The position numbers and the translations under genes are program-made. From Candidatus Melainabacteria bacterium (GTDB lineage Bacteria; Cyanobacteriota; Vampirovibrionia; Obscuribacterales; Obscuribacteraceae), in assembly GCA_016716405.1 (NCBI GenBank), contig JADJWK010000001.1:2232001-2296000 (forward strand): 64,000 nucleotides of DNA. The letters run 5' to 3'. The notes below the pieces were generated by a model. That model was not told the DNA's origin, searched no databases, and was given only the letters and a program-made list of their open reading frames with translations. This document shows positions 38,702 to 47,298 of the stretch, piece after piece (the stretch's first letter is position 1; every line of letters begins with the position of its first letter).

Positions 38702-40759
38702 TCAACAACATCTTATCGCAGGGGCGTCTCCCTGGTCTGAATCTCCGTCTTTATCAGGACTGGCCGGAGGACCTTTGATCCAGGCGCGTATGGACTCTAT
38801 CACGATGATCAGGACAAGGACTATGAAAAGTCCTCCCAGCGCGGCATCGAGATAATCGTTGAAAATGAGCACGCCGGTGCGTGCGGCTTCGGCAGAGGGA
38901 AGCCCCGCTGCGAGCTTCTCCTGAAGAGTCCTGGCATGGCTCAGGAAGCCGAGCTTGGGGGAGCTGCTGAAGATTTTCAGATAACCCGCCGAGATGGTCA
39001 CCAGGAGGAGCCAGGAAAGTGGAAGTATGGTTATCCAGGCGTATCGTCCTTTGCCCATGCGAAAGATGATCGAGGTCCCCACGCAGAGCGCCACCACCGC
39101 CAGGAGCTGGTTCGAGATGCCGAAGAGCGGCCAGAGAGAATTGATCCCTCCCAGCGGATCGATGACACCCTGGTAGAGGAAATAGCCCCAGCCGGCCACC
39201 ACCAGAAAGGAGCTCAAAAGAATCGCCGGATACCAGCTCGTCCGGCCCAGTGGTTTGTGAACAAGGGCGAGAAAATCCTGGACGATGAAACGGCCCACTC
39301 TCGTGCCGGCATCAAGACAGGTGAGGATGAAGAGGGCCTCGAACATGATGGCGAAGTGATACCAGAATGCCACTGCTTCTTCTTGACCCGGGATCGCTTT
39401 CAGGCAACCGGCGAAGATCTGAGCCATACCCACCGCCAGGGTGGGGGCGCCGCCGGTTCTCGCCCAGAGGCTGGCTTCTCCCACTTCAGAGGCCAGGGCG
39501 CTCATGGACTCAGGGGTGACCGCGTAGCCCCAGGCGCTTATATGCGAGGCAGCCTGGACGGGATCGGCTCCCACTATTCCCTGGGGGCTGTTTATGGCGA
39601 AGTATATTCCCGGCTCGAGCACGCAGGCTGCCACCATGGCCATCACCGCCACCGCGGCCTCGCAGAGCATGCCGGCATAGCCGATGGGTCGGGCATGGCT
39701 CTCTTTCATGATCATCTTGGGTGTGGTTCCGGAGGAGATCAGGGCATGGAATCCGGATATGGCGCCGCAGGCGACGGTTATGAAACAGAAAGGGAAAATG
39801 TCCCCGGTAAAGATCGGCCCTTCGCCGTTGGTGAAAATGGTCAGGGCAGGCATATGCATGGTCGGTCTCAAAAAGAGAATACCGACGGCAAGCAGACCGA
39901 TGGTGCCGATTTTCAGAAAAGCCGAGAGATAATCTCTGGGCGCGAGCAAGAGCCAGACCGGCAGCACCGAGGCGACGAATCCGTAGACCATCACCGAGAT
40001 CGCCAGCTGCTCGCCGGTGAGGGTGAAGATCGGTGCCAGATCGGGCGAGGATGCTACCCATTGCCCGGCGACCACGGCGCCGATGGTGAGAGCCACGCCG
40101 ATGATCGATCCCTCCATGACTTTGCCCGGACGCAGGACCCGCATATAAAGACCGATCAGAATCGCGATGGGGATAGTGGCAAGCAGAGTGAAGGCGCCCC
40201 ATGGGCTTGCTTTGAGGGCGTTGACAACGACCACGGCCAGTACCGCGATCAGAATCAGCATGATGAGCAGAATCGCGGTCAGGGAGATGATCCCGGCAAG
40301 GGGGCTGATCTCGTCCCGGGCCATCTGACCCAGGGACTTGCCCTTGCGTCTCATGGAGCAGCAGAGAATGACGAAGTCCTGGACAGCGCCGGCAAACACG
40401 ACGCCGACAATGAGCCAGAGAGTGCCGGGAAGGAAGCCGAACTGCGCGGCGAGAATCGGTCCCACCAGGGGGCCGGCGCCGGCGATGGCCGCGAAGTGGT
40501 GGCCGAAGAGCACCCATTTGTGAGTGGGGACGAAGTCTTTGCCGTCGTCTATGGACACGGCCGGGGTGACATTGCCGTCATCGAGCTCGAATACTCGATT
40601 GGCGATGAATTTGCTGTAGAAGCGGTAAGCCAGAGAGAAAACACAACCGGCTGCCACCACCATCCACATGGCGTTTATAGACTCGCCTCGAAAAAGCGCT
40701 ATGGTGGCAAGGGCATAAGCACCGGCCAGGGCCACGGCGATCCATGTGAAGGTCCTCAT
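38702..40759 (-). CDS. cstA: carbon starvation protein CstA (peptide/pyruvate transporter)
   Basis: The 685-residue integral membrane protein belongs to the CstA/BtsT family, carriers for pyruvate and/or peptides. The family signatures are clear: KFIANRVFELDD, PTHKWVLFGHHFAAIAGAGP, then VGPILAAQFGFLPG, VISSGTTPKMI-type region (HALISSGTTPKMI), and LDAGTRVGRFIVQDFL. Around 16-18 helices are expected. I chose ATG 40759, where the upstream nupC-type stop and this start share a base (TGATG). A 54-codon extension upstream is Arg-rich and lies inside the nupC-type gene. It probably shares a transcript with the nucleoside transporter. Confidence 0.93.
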   Translation of the reverse strand: MRTFTWIAVALAGAYALATIALFRGESINAMWMVVAAGCVFSLAYRFYSKFIANRVFELDDGNVTPAVSIDDGKDFVPTHKWVLFGHHFAAIAGAGPLVGPILAAQFGFLPGTLWLIVGVVFAGAVQDFVILCCSMRRKGKSLGQMARDEISPLAGIISLTAILLIMLILIAVLAVVVVNALKASPWGAFTLLATIPIAILIGLYMRVLRPGKVMEGSIIGVALTIGAVVAGQWVASSPDLAPIFTLTGEQLAISVMVYGFVASVLPVWLLLAPRDYLSAFLKIGTIGLLAVGILFLRPTMHMPALTIFTNGEGPIFTGDIFPFCFITVACGAISGFHALISSGTTPKMIMKESHARPIGYAGMLCEAAVAVMAMVAACVLEPGIYFAINSPQGIVGADPVQAASHISAWGYAVTPESMSALASEVGEASLWARTGGAPTLAVGMAQIFAGCLKAIPGQEEAVAFWYHFAIMFEALFILTCLDAGTRVGRFIVQDFLALVHKPLGRTSWYPAILLSSFLVVAGWGYFLYQGVIDPLGGINSLWPLFGISNQLLAVVALCVGTSIIFRMGKGRYAWITILPLSWLLLVTISAGYLKIFSSSPKLGFLSHARTLQEKLAAGLPSAEAARTGVLIFNDYLDAALGGLFIVLVLIIVIESIRAWIKGPPASPDKDGDSDQGDAPAIRCC

Positions 40760-42060
40760 CAAGTGAGAAGTCCTGCCAGGGTAGCCGACATATAGCTCGC
40801 CATGGTGCCGCAGATAAGGGCCTTGATACCGAGCCTGGCCAGGTCTTCTCGTCTTGAAGGAGCGATCTCGCCTATACCGCCTATCTGGATGGCGATGGAG
40901 CTGAAATTGGCGAAGCCGCAAAGAGCGAAAGTGGCGATGGTCTCCGCCTGGGGACCGATAGTCAGACTGGACTGCCCTTTGAGAATCGATGATAGATCTG
41001 AATAGGCGACGAACTCATTGACCACGATCTTCTCTCCCATCAATCGTCCCACTGTATGAGCGTCATGCCAGGGCACTCCCAGAAGAAAAGCGATAGGAGA
41101 GAAGACCAGACCGAAAAGATCCTTGAGCTCGAGATGAGCGAGATCGAGTCCGACGGCATCGAGACGCATGCCCAGCTTGAAGCACTGGGATCCGACCAGT
41201 CCTACCAGGGCGTCGCCCATGGCAATGAGGGCGATGAAGGCGATCAGCATGGCCACGACATTGAGACCGATACGCATACCGTCCGAGGCGCCGTGGGCGG
41301 CTGCGTCGATAATATTGACATTGGTCTTTTTGACTTCGACTTTCACCTCTCCCCGGGTCTGCGACTCTTCGGTCTCCGGCCAGACGATCTTGGATATGAC
41401 CAGGGCTCCGGGGGCTGCCATGATGCTTGCGGTAAGAAGATAAGAGGCTTTGATTCCCAATCCTATGTATACGGCAAGCACGCCTCCGGCAACACAGGCC
41501 ATGGAGCCGGCCATGGAGGCCAGGAGCTCCGACATAGTCATGCCGGCGACATAGGGGCGGATGAGAAGCTGGGCCTCCACCTGACCGACAAAAACGCTGG
41601 CCGCATTCGATAAGGCTTCGCTGCCGCTGGCTCCCATGATAAAAGCCACCACTTTCGCCACTATCTGGACGAATTTCTGCATGATCCCCAGGTAGTAAGC
41701 GATGCTCACCAGGCTGGAGACGAAAATGATCGTGGGCACGACTCGAAAAGCGAATATATAGTCGGAGCCTTTGCCGAAAAGCTCGATGAGTATCTCCGGC
41801 TTCTGCACCAGGGGACCGAAGACGAAGCCGGCTCCCTTGTCGGAGAAATGAAGCAGGGCTGTGATGGCATCCCCCAGTTGTCTGAAGATCTCCTGTCCCA
41901 GCGGGACTTTCAGGACGAAGATGGCCATGCCGAGCTGGAGGGCCAGACCGGAGAGGACCAGCCGCTTGTTGATCGCTTTCCGATTGTTGGACATCAGGAA
42001 AGCAGTTCCGAGTATGCAGGCCAGACCGAGAAGCCCGATCCACTTGGTTTCCATCGCCAT
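40759..42060 (-). CDS. concentrative nucleoside transporter (NupC/CNT family)
   Basis: The 433-residue transporter has the CNT layout: an N-terminal nucleoside-transporter domain, a gate domain, and C-terminal signature segments. Visible motifs include GASGSEALSNAASVFVGQVEAQL (in parts: GASGSEALSNAA and VFVGQVEAQLL), GVPWHDAHTVGRLMGEKIVVNEFVAY (in parts: GRLMGEKIVVNEFVAY) and ALCGFANFSSIAIQIGGIG. It imports nucleosides with H+ or Na+. The GQxEA/NEFVAY residues that bind base and ribose are present. It follows the PEGA-like gene by 57 bp and is coupled to cstA. Confidence 0.93.
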   Translation of the reverse strand: MAMETKWIGLLGLACILGTAFLMSNNRKAINKRLVLSGLALQLGMAIFVLKVPLGQEIFRQLGDAITALLHFSDKGAGFVFGPLVQKPEILIELFGKGSDYIFAFRVVPTIIFVSSLVSIAYYLGIMQKFVQIVAKVVAFIMGASGSEALSNAASVFVGQVEAQLLIRPYVAGMTMSELLASMAGSMACVAGGVLAVYIGLGIKASYLLTASIMAAPGALVISKIVWPETEESQTRGEVKVEVKKTNVNIIDAAAHGASDGMRIGLNVVAMLIAFIALIAMGDALVGLVGSQCFKLGMRLDAVGLDLAHLELKDLFGLVFSPIAFLLGVPWHDAHTVGRLMGEKIVVNEFVAYSDLSSILKGQSSLTIGPQAETIATFALCGFANFSSIAIQIGGIGEIAPSRREDLARLGIKALICGTMASYMSATLAGLLT

Positions 42061-42117
42061 TTCCTCTACCGACTACACAAGTGTAATCGGTATTCAGCCA
42101 TCCTCAGCGCTTGACAG

Positions 42118-42465
42118 CTATTGTCCCTGGAGGTCTATATACTCTCGATTGTCGACGGATATCGTTCTCTCGAGAATCGACCTCCCGTCTTTTCTCAGCT
42201 CGAGCACGTGGCTGCCGCTGCCCAGCTCCAGCACGGCCATGCCACCGTCCACTCCCCGGGAGCGCCCGTCTTCAACGACGCCTTCCTTCCGGCCGTCGAC
42301 GATCACGGCGGCTCCCACCGCCTCCCGGCTGGTTGTCAGGGCTACGTTGGCACCCTTCTGACCGCTTCCCGATGTCTCGATGAATAAGAGGATCAGGACG
42401 GCGGCGAGGACCAGAAGCCAGATCCGCACCGCTCTCGACCGTTTTATTTTGGATGCGGCTTCCAT
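42118..42465 (-). CDS. small membrane protein with PEGA-like domain
   Basis: The 115-residue protein has a basic N-terminus and one transmembrane helix (about 14-30, RIWLLVLAAVLILLFIE). A short beta domain follows: GAAVIVDGRKEGVVEDG, then SHVLELRKDGRSILERTISVD. This resembles the PEGA domain, a small exported beta fold often found on cell-envelope proteins. AGGAAA precedes the ATG. It starts 15 bp after the PBP1A stop, so it may assist wall or envelope functions. That is inferred from position. Confidence 0.75.
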   Translation of the reverse strand: MEAASKIKRSRAVRIWLLVLAAVLILLFIETSGSGQKGANVALTTSREAVGAAVIVDGRKEGVVEDGRSRGVDGGMAVLELGSGSHVLELRKDGRSILERTISVDNREYIDLQGQ

Positions 42466-42480
42466 ATCAGTTTCCTAATT

Positions 42481-44670
42481 TCAATAGTCGAGCATCCCGT
42501 CGTTGTGGGTGGAAGTCTCCGGTTGTGGTGTCACTGCTGGTGCCGGTTTCGGAGCCGTGCCCGGAAGCGGGGCTTTCTTGAGGGGCTGCTCGGGCTGGTT
42601 CGTGGGGAAGAGCAGCGGATCCAGTGGCGCGTTATTGCTCGGATAGGTTGTGGCTGGGGCTGTTTCTGCAGGAGTCTCGCTGACCGGCTGATCGCCGGGT
42701 GTTGCGGTCTCTGCAGGCGTGACGGTTGTCTGATTCGCCTGATCGGTCTTGAAGGTGTCTTTAGGCTCTTCGATGGTGGGGGTGGGCTCGATGAAAGAGC
42801 CGGCCGGGTGTGGTCTGACCTTGTAATATTCTTCGTTATAAGCGCGCCACACCGGAGCCATGATGCCGCCTCCGGTAACCGCTTTGCCGGGGATCGGGCG
42901 GTTGTCGTCATTGCCTGCCCAGACCGCGGTGACCAGATCCGGCGTGAAGCCCATGAACCACACGTCTCTTCCCTCGTCGGCGGTGCCGGTCTTGCCGGCC
43001 ACGGGCCGGTCCTTGAGCCGGGCTGCGGTGCCTGTGCCGCTTTTCACCACATCCTGGAGGATGCTCACCAGGCGGGCCACGGGCTCCACGGGGAAGACCT
43101 TGTCGACCTTGGGCTCGAACACCTCGATGACCTGACCACGGTTGTTCTCGATTCTTCTCAGTACCTGAGGAGTTATATGGACGCCCGCCCGGGCGAAAGT
43201 CGAATAGGCGCTGGCCAGATCCAGAGGCGAGACTGCCGAGCTGCCCAGGGCAAGGGAGAGATTGGGATCGAGCCGGGAGGTGATGCCGGCCAGGCGCGCC
43301 GTCTCGATGATGCTCTCCATGCCGAGCATCTGAGCCGTGCGCACCGAGGGCACATTGCGGGAGAACTTGAGGGCAGTGCGGACCGGGATCTTGCCCATAT
43401 ACTTGTGGTCGAAATTCTTCGGGGAATAATCGGGCAGTCCCCATTTCTGCTTGATTACCAGGGGGGTATCCTCGACGATGGAGTCGGGGGTGATCACTCC
43501 CCGCAGAAAGCCTGTCAGATAGACGAAGGGCTTGAATGAGGATCCGGCGGTGTGCGGGTGGGTAGCCCGGTTGAACTGATGCTGCCAGAAATTCCCGACG
43601 CCGCCTACCAGAGCGATTACCGAGCCGTCCTGCACCAGAATCGATACCAGGGCGGCCTGGCTCACTCCTTTCGGGGCTTTCTTGATCCCGTTATTGAGGG
43701 CTTCCTCGGCCAGGCGCTGGGCTTCCGGATCGAGATTGGTATAGACCCTGAGACCCTGGCGGCGGAGCTCGGACTGGCTGAATCGGTCCCTGAGCAGCTC
43801 CATGACATAGCTTATATAGTAAGGATATTTCTGGAGGGGGTTGCGGCCTTTCTTGAAAGTGAGCTTATAGGCTTTCGCCTCGTCAGCCTGGGCTCTGGTG
43901 ATATAGCCGTATTCCACCATCTTCTCGAGAATCTCTTGCTGGCGGGCTATGCCCCTTTCGCGATGCTTCTCGGAGCCGAGCTCGGAAGGCGCTTTCACCA
44001 GACCGGCCAGAAATGCCGATTCGGCCAGATTGAGCTCGGCGGCGCGCTTGTCGAAATAACGCTTGGCGGCTCGCTCGATACCGTAGGCGTTATTGCCGAA
44101 ATAGATCTGGTTGAGATACATCTCGAGAATGCGCTCTTTGCCGTACTGGCTCTCCAGTTTGTAAGCCATATAGGCTTCTTTGAATTTGCGCTCGAAAGTC
44201 CGTCCCGATTCCTGGAAGAAGAGGTTTTTGACGAGCTGCTGGGTGATGGTGGAGCCGCCTTCCACGACGTGTCCTGCCTGGACGTTGGTGCGGACGGCTC
44301 TGATGATGCTCTTGATATTGATGCCGTTGTGCTCGTAGAAATTGTGGTCTTCCGCTGCCAGAATCGCCTGCTGCATCTGGGTCGACACTTGATTGAGCGG
44401 AATCACCCGCCGGTCCTCGTCACCTTCCACGGTGCACACCATGCGGTCGAAGCGATCATAGATCTGGATCGCCTCTATAGGCTCGTATTGCTCGACTATG
44501 GTGATATCGGGCAGGTCCTGGAGCTCGCCCCAGGCCTGGGCGCCGACATAGCCGAGAGCGATGGCGACGGCTACCAGGAGGACAACGAAAAAGAGCTTGA
44601 AAGTGCCCGAGACGAATCCCAGGAACCCACCTCCCCTTTTCTTTCTGGCTGCCGATCGACGCTTGGTCAA
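42481..44670 (-). CDS. class A penicillin-binding protein (PBP1A type)
   Basis: This bifunctional peptidoglycan synthase has 729 residues. A cytoplasmic basic head and one helix (about 24-44) precede the glycosyltransferase GT51 domain (about 85-255), with catalytic Glu107 in AAEDHNFYEHNG and GGSTITQQLVKNLF. The transpeptidase domain (about 330-610) has Ser377-x-x-Lys380 (GSSFKP), Ser437-x-Asn439 (SRN) and KTGTAD. The tail is Pro/Thr-rich and disordered. The start is TTG, supported by GAGGG six bases upstream. It heads a minus-strand train of five genes. Confidence 0.94.
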   Translation of the reverse strand: MTKRRSAARKKRGGGFLGFVSGTFKLFFVVLLVAVAIALGYVGAQAWGELQDLPDITIVEQYEPIEAIQIYDRFDRMVCTVEGDEDRRVIPLNQVSTQMQQAILAAEDHNFYEHNGINIKSIIRAVRTNVQAGHVVEGGSTITQQLVKNLFFQESGRTFERKFKEAYMAYKLESQYGKERILEMYLNQIYFGNNAYGIERAAKRYFDKRAAELNLAESAFLAGLVKAPSELGSEKHRERGIARQQEILEKMVEYGYITRAQADEAKAYKLTFKKGRNPLQKYPYYISYVMELLRDRFSQSELRRQGLRVYTNLDPEAQRLAEEALNNGIKKAPKGVSQAALVSILVQDGSVIALVGGVGNFWQHQFNRATHPHTAGSSFKPFVYLTGFLRGVITPDSIVEDTPLVIKQKWGLPDYSPKNFDHKYMGKIPVRTALKFSRNVPSVRTAQMLGMESIIETARLAGITSRLDPNLSLALGSSAVSPLDLASAYSTFARAGVHITPQVLRRIENNRGQVIEVFEPKVDKVFPVEPVARLVSILQDVVKSGTGTAARLKDRPVAGKTGTADEGRDVWFMGFTPDLVTAVWAGNDDNRPIPGKAVTGGGIMAPVWRAYNEEYYKVRPHPAGSFIEPTPTIEEPKDTFKTDQANQTTVTPAETATPGDQPVSETPAETAPATTYPSNNAPLDPLLFPTNQPEQPLKKAPLPGTAPKPAPAVTPQPETSTHNDGMLDY

Positions 44671-44726
44671 GTAGAACCCTCGAAAAAACAGTCAGGATAA
44701 AAAGCTCAGCCCGCCCTGACCATAGC

Positions 44727-44732
44727 ATTATA
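44727..44732 (-). promoter_or_regulatory. possible -10 element for the PBP1A transcript
   Basis: TATAAT on the minus strand lies about 57 bp upstream of the PBP1A start codon, in the 98-bp gap after the kinase gene. No good -35 at the right spacing is visible, so support is limited to the perfect -10 match and the position. Confidence 0.35.
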
Positions 44733-44768
44733 GCCCAGGTTGCCAACTGAGCTTGTCTGACGGGATCC

Positions 44769-46574
44769 CTAGCGGCCAGAACTCTGTAATTTCTCGATAT
44801 AGTCTTTCAGTGGTTTGCTGGTGGATAAATGGACCGAGCTTTCGGACAGGATCGCCTCCATTTGCCTCAGTGCTTCCCTGGCTCCCTCCAGGTCCCCGGT
44901 GGCTTCCAGTCCCCGGACGGCATTGAGCAAGAGCTGGGCTCTCAGTGGATTCCTGCTTCCGAGTATGCGCTCGAGCTTGCTGTTCGCTTTCTGAATCAGC
45001 TCGTTTCCTTCCCGGACCTGATTGGTCTTGAGCATGACAAGACCGAGGAAAGACTCATAATATGGAACCAGCAGCTTGGCATCATCGTGATAGCGGACCA
45101 TCTCCAGGGCTCTTCTGATTCGGGTCTCGGCGATACTATAGTTGCCTCGCTCGTAGAGACCCATGGAAGACCAGTAATAAATGGCCGGTATATTGCCTGT
45201 CCTGTATTCGGCTGATTTGAGCCGGGAAACTTTTTTGCGGACCCGATCGAGAAGGGGCTCGGCACGCTTGAAGATATTCTCGAGCTCGCTGTAGTTGCCG
45301 AATCCGGCAAGCATCCGCATGTCGTTCGAGACGAGATAAAGCACTTCCCGGTCCGGAGCGCCTCCTTTGAGGGCTGCTTCCAATCCTTCTCTATAGGCTC
45401 GCGATGCGGCATGGGGCATATGAGCGAGCTCCAGGATCCCGGCCCGGCCGCAGGACATGGCCAGGTCGGTGGAGGCTTCTTCCCGGCTCTCGTGCTTTCG
45501 CGAGGGCAGGCAATATTCATCGCCGGTCTGCTTTCGAGCGCCGCTCACCGGTCTGTCGGCTGTCAGGCGTCCGGCAGTGAAAGCGAGGCCGGCAGAGAGA
45601 AGACAGGCTGCAAGAGACACGTATATGGATTTGCCGCTGACCGGCTGACGGCGCTTCCCGTGCTCCCTGATGAAATTCAGCTCCGCCAGGAGGCTCTGCG
45701 CCGAGGGGAATCGATCCGCCGGGTTCTTCTCCAGGCAGCGCATCACCGCCGCCTCCAGGCGGGTGCCGGCAGGCTCGCCCTGGCGGCGGCTCGAGAGGGG
45801 CTCGGGTTGATCGTTGATCTGCAGGTTGAGAGTCTCGAGAATGGTGCCGCCTCGAAATGGCGGAGAGCCGGTGAGGATCTCGTAAGCCAGACAGCCGAGG
45901 GAATAGATGTCCGAGCGCTCGTCCACAGTCTCGGACTGGCATTGCTCCGGGCTCATGTAATAAGGCGAGCCGAAGATCTCTCCGGACTGGGTGAGCGAGA
46001 GCACCGCGCCTCCGGCATTGTCCGGTCTGGCGACACCCAGGTCGATGAGCTTGACCGACTCGCCGCCGCCTTCGGCTCCTTCGACCACCAGGATATTGGC
46101 CGCCTTGATATCGCGATGCAGGATCTTGCGGCCATGCAGGTAGCAAAGCGCCTCGCCTATCTGAGCGATGAGATCGAGAGCCCGTCCTCTTTCGAGTTCG
46201 CCCTCCTCTTTCAAGATGGAGTGCAGATCTCGTCCCTGGATATATTCCTGAACTATATACGGTGCACCGCTCTCGGTAAGCCCGAAGTCCGAGACCGCTA
46301 CGATCTTCGGATGCTTGATGCTTGCGCAGGTGCGGGCTTCCTGCTGGGTGCGCGCCATGGCCCGGTCATTGCCCAGATATTTCAGGCGGAAGAGCTTGAG
46401 CGCCACTTCGGTATCGAGATAGAGATGCTCCGCCAGGTAGACGTCACTGGTCTTGCCGCTGCCGAGGAGCGCAGTCAGCTTGAACTTGCCGTCTATTGTC
46501 TGCCCGATCAGGCTCTCTGCCGACGGATTCCCGGACTGGCCCGACTCGTGATCGGATTCGTGATCGGCACTCAG
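44769..46574 (-). CDS. Hanks-type Ser/Thr protein kinase with TPR-like C-terminus, non-AUG start
   Basis: The kinase is apparently intact: glycine loop LLGSGKTSDVYLAE, Lys in VALKLFRL, HRDIKAANILV, DLG (LIDLGVAR) and YMSPEQC. A transmembrane helix follows (about 310-330, IYVSLAACLLSAGLAFTAG), then a helical TPR-like domain (about 370-590). The frame has no ATG, GTG or TTG between its upstream stop (46604) and the glycine loop. The first GTG (46406) lies inside the ATP site, at the Val of VALK. CTG at 46574 overlaps the upstream TGA as CTGA, so I place the start there. A -1 frameshift joining it to the upstream TPR/zinc-ribbon protein, or a sequence error, are alternatives. Confidence 0.85.
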   Translation of the reverse strand: MSADHESDHESGQSGNPSAESLIGQTIDGKFKLTALLGSGKTSDVYLAEHLYLDTEVALKLFRLKYLGNDRAMARTQQEARTCASIKHPKIVAVSDFGLTESGAPYIVQEYIQGRDLHSILKEEGELERGRALDLIAQIGEALCYLHGRKILHRDIKAANILVVEGAEGGGESVKLIDLGVARPDNAGGAVLSLTQSGEIFGSPYYMSPEQCQSETVDERSDIYSLGCLAYEILTGSPPFRGGTILETLNLQINDQPEPLSSRRQGEPAGTRLEAAVMRCLEKNPADRFPSAQSLLAELNFIREHGKRRQPVSGKSIYVSLAACLLSAGLAFTAGRLTADRPVSGARKQTGDEYCLPSRKHESREEASTDLAMSCGRAGILELAHMPHAASRAYREGLEAALKGGAPDREVLYLVSNDMRMLAGFGNYSELENIFKRAEPLLDRVRKKVSRLKSAEYRTGNIPAIYYWSSMGLYERGNYSIAETRIRRALEMVRYHDDAKLLVPYYESFLGLVMLKTNQVREGNELIQKANSKLERILGSRNPLRAQLLLNAVRGLEATGDLEGAREALRQMEAILSESSVHLSTSKPLKDYIEKLQSSGR

Positions 46575-47161
46575 GATTCGAATCCCTTGCAGCGCGGGCA
46601 GTCAGGCCCGTCGTAGGGCATGTCGCATTCGGAGCAAATACTGATCTTCAAAAATGTCTGGGAGGCTCGCATCTGCTCTGTGGGCAGGCGGCTCGAGCCT
46701 TCGAGAATGTCGGCTTCGACATTGCGATCGAGCTTGCGGAGCAGGGCCACCACATCCGCCAGGGTCTGGCGTGTCTCCTCCGCTTCCCCTCCGAGGCTCT
46801 GCTTGAAGATGTTCAGGGCTTCCTTGCCGTATTTCTCGGCCTCGGAATAGTTTTCCATCATGAAAGCGACGGTGGCTAGCTTCTTGTATGCCCGGGCGAC
46901 AATGGGATTGCCGGGACCGAGGGCTTCGGTCTTGATCCTCAGAGACTCGAGATAATGAGTGAGAGCCTGGCTCAGCTTCTTCTGGCCGATATAGATCCAG
47001 CCGAGTTGATCGAGACAGACACAGATACGCTCGTCCGAATCGCTGCTGCTTTTCAACAGGTCGATGGCGCCAAGCAGGAGTTCTTCCGCTTTGCCGAAGT
47101 CCCCTGCGGCAATCGACTCCTTGATTGCTTTTTTGTAGTCTTGCCAGTTCATCGAAGCCAT
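46571..47161 (-). CDS. TPR protein with C-terminal zinc ribbon
   Basis: The 196-residue protein has three TPR-type units (about 5-130: AAGDFGKAEELLLGAIDLL; DQLGWIYIGQKKLSQALTHY; KKLATVAFMMENYSEAEKYG). It ends in a compact zinc ribbon, CSEC-x8-CPRC (about 175-190). The stop TGA overlaps the presumed CTG start of the kinase. In related organisms a zinc ribbon often precedes a kinase domain in one polypeptide, so the two may be functionally, or even physically, joined. The terminal codons (KGFES) run directly into the kinase frame with a shift of one base. Confidence 0.8.
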   Translation of the reverse strand: MASMNWQDYKKAIKESIAAGDFGKAEELLLGAIDLLKSSSDSDERICVCLDQLGWIYIGQKKLSQALTHYLESLRIKTEALGPGNPIVARAYKKLATVAFMMENYSEAEKYGKEALNIFKQSLGGEAEETRQTLADVVALLRKLDRNVEADILEGSSRLPTEQMRASQTFLKISICSECDMPYDGPDCPRCKGFES

Positions 47162-47240
47162 CGCCTGATTATATAGTTATTTGCGCCGAAAATTTGAGGT
47201 CATATCTGGTGCATGGCGATTACTGTTTGTAACAAAAAGA

Positions 47241-47272
47241 GGCGGCGGATCTCGAGAGATCCGCCGCCTTTT
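47241..47272. terminator. Rho-independent terminator of xerC/D (minus strand)
   Basis: A perfect 12-bp stem GGCGGCGGATCT/AGATCCGCCGCC with a CGAG loop occupies 47241-47268. Read on the minus strand it is followed by TCTTTTTGTT, a good U-tract, and lies 27 bp after the recombinase stop. A TTTT on the plus side could also serve that direction. Confidence 0.85.
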
Positions 47273-47298
47273 CAGTGCTGGACTTCTACCAGAGTAAG

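Noticed and set aside
44769..46406. Kinase start at GTG 46406
   Set aside because: This start would remove the glycine loop, and its GTG is the Val just before the conserved Ala-Leu-Lys; the frame and kinase homology continue upstream.
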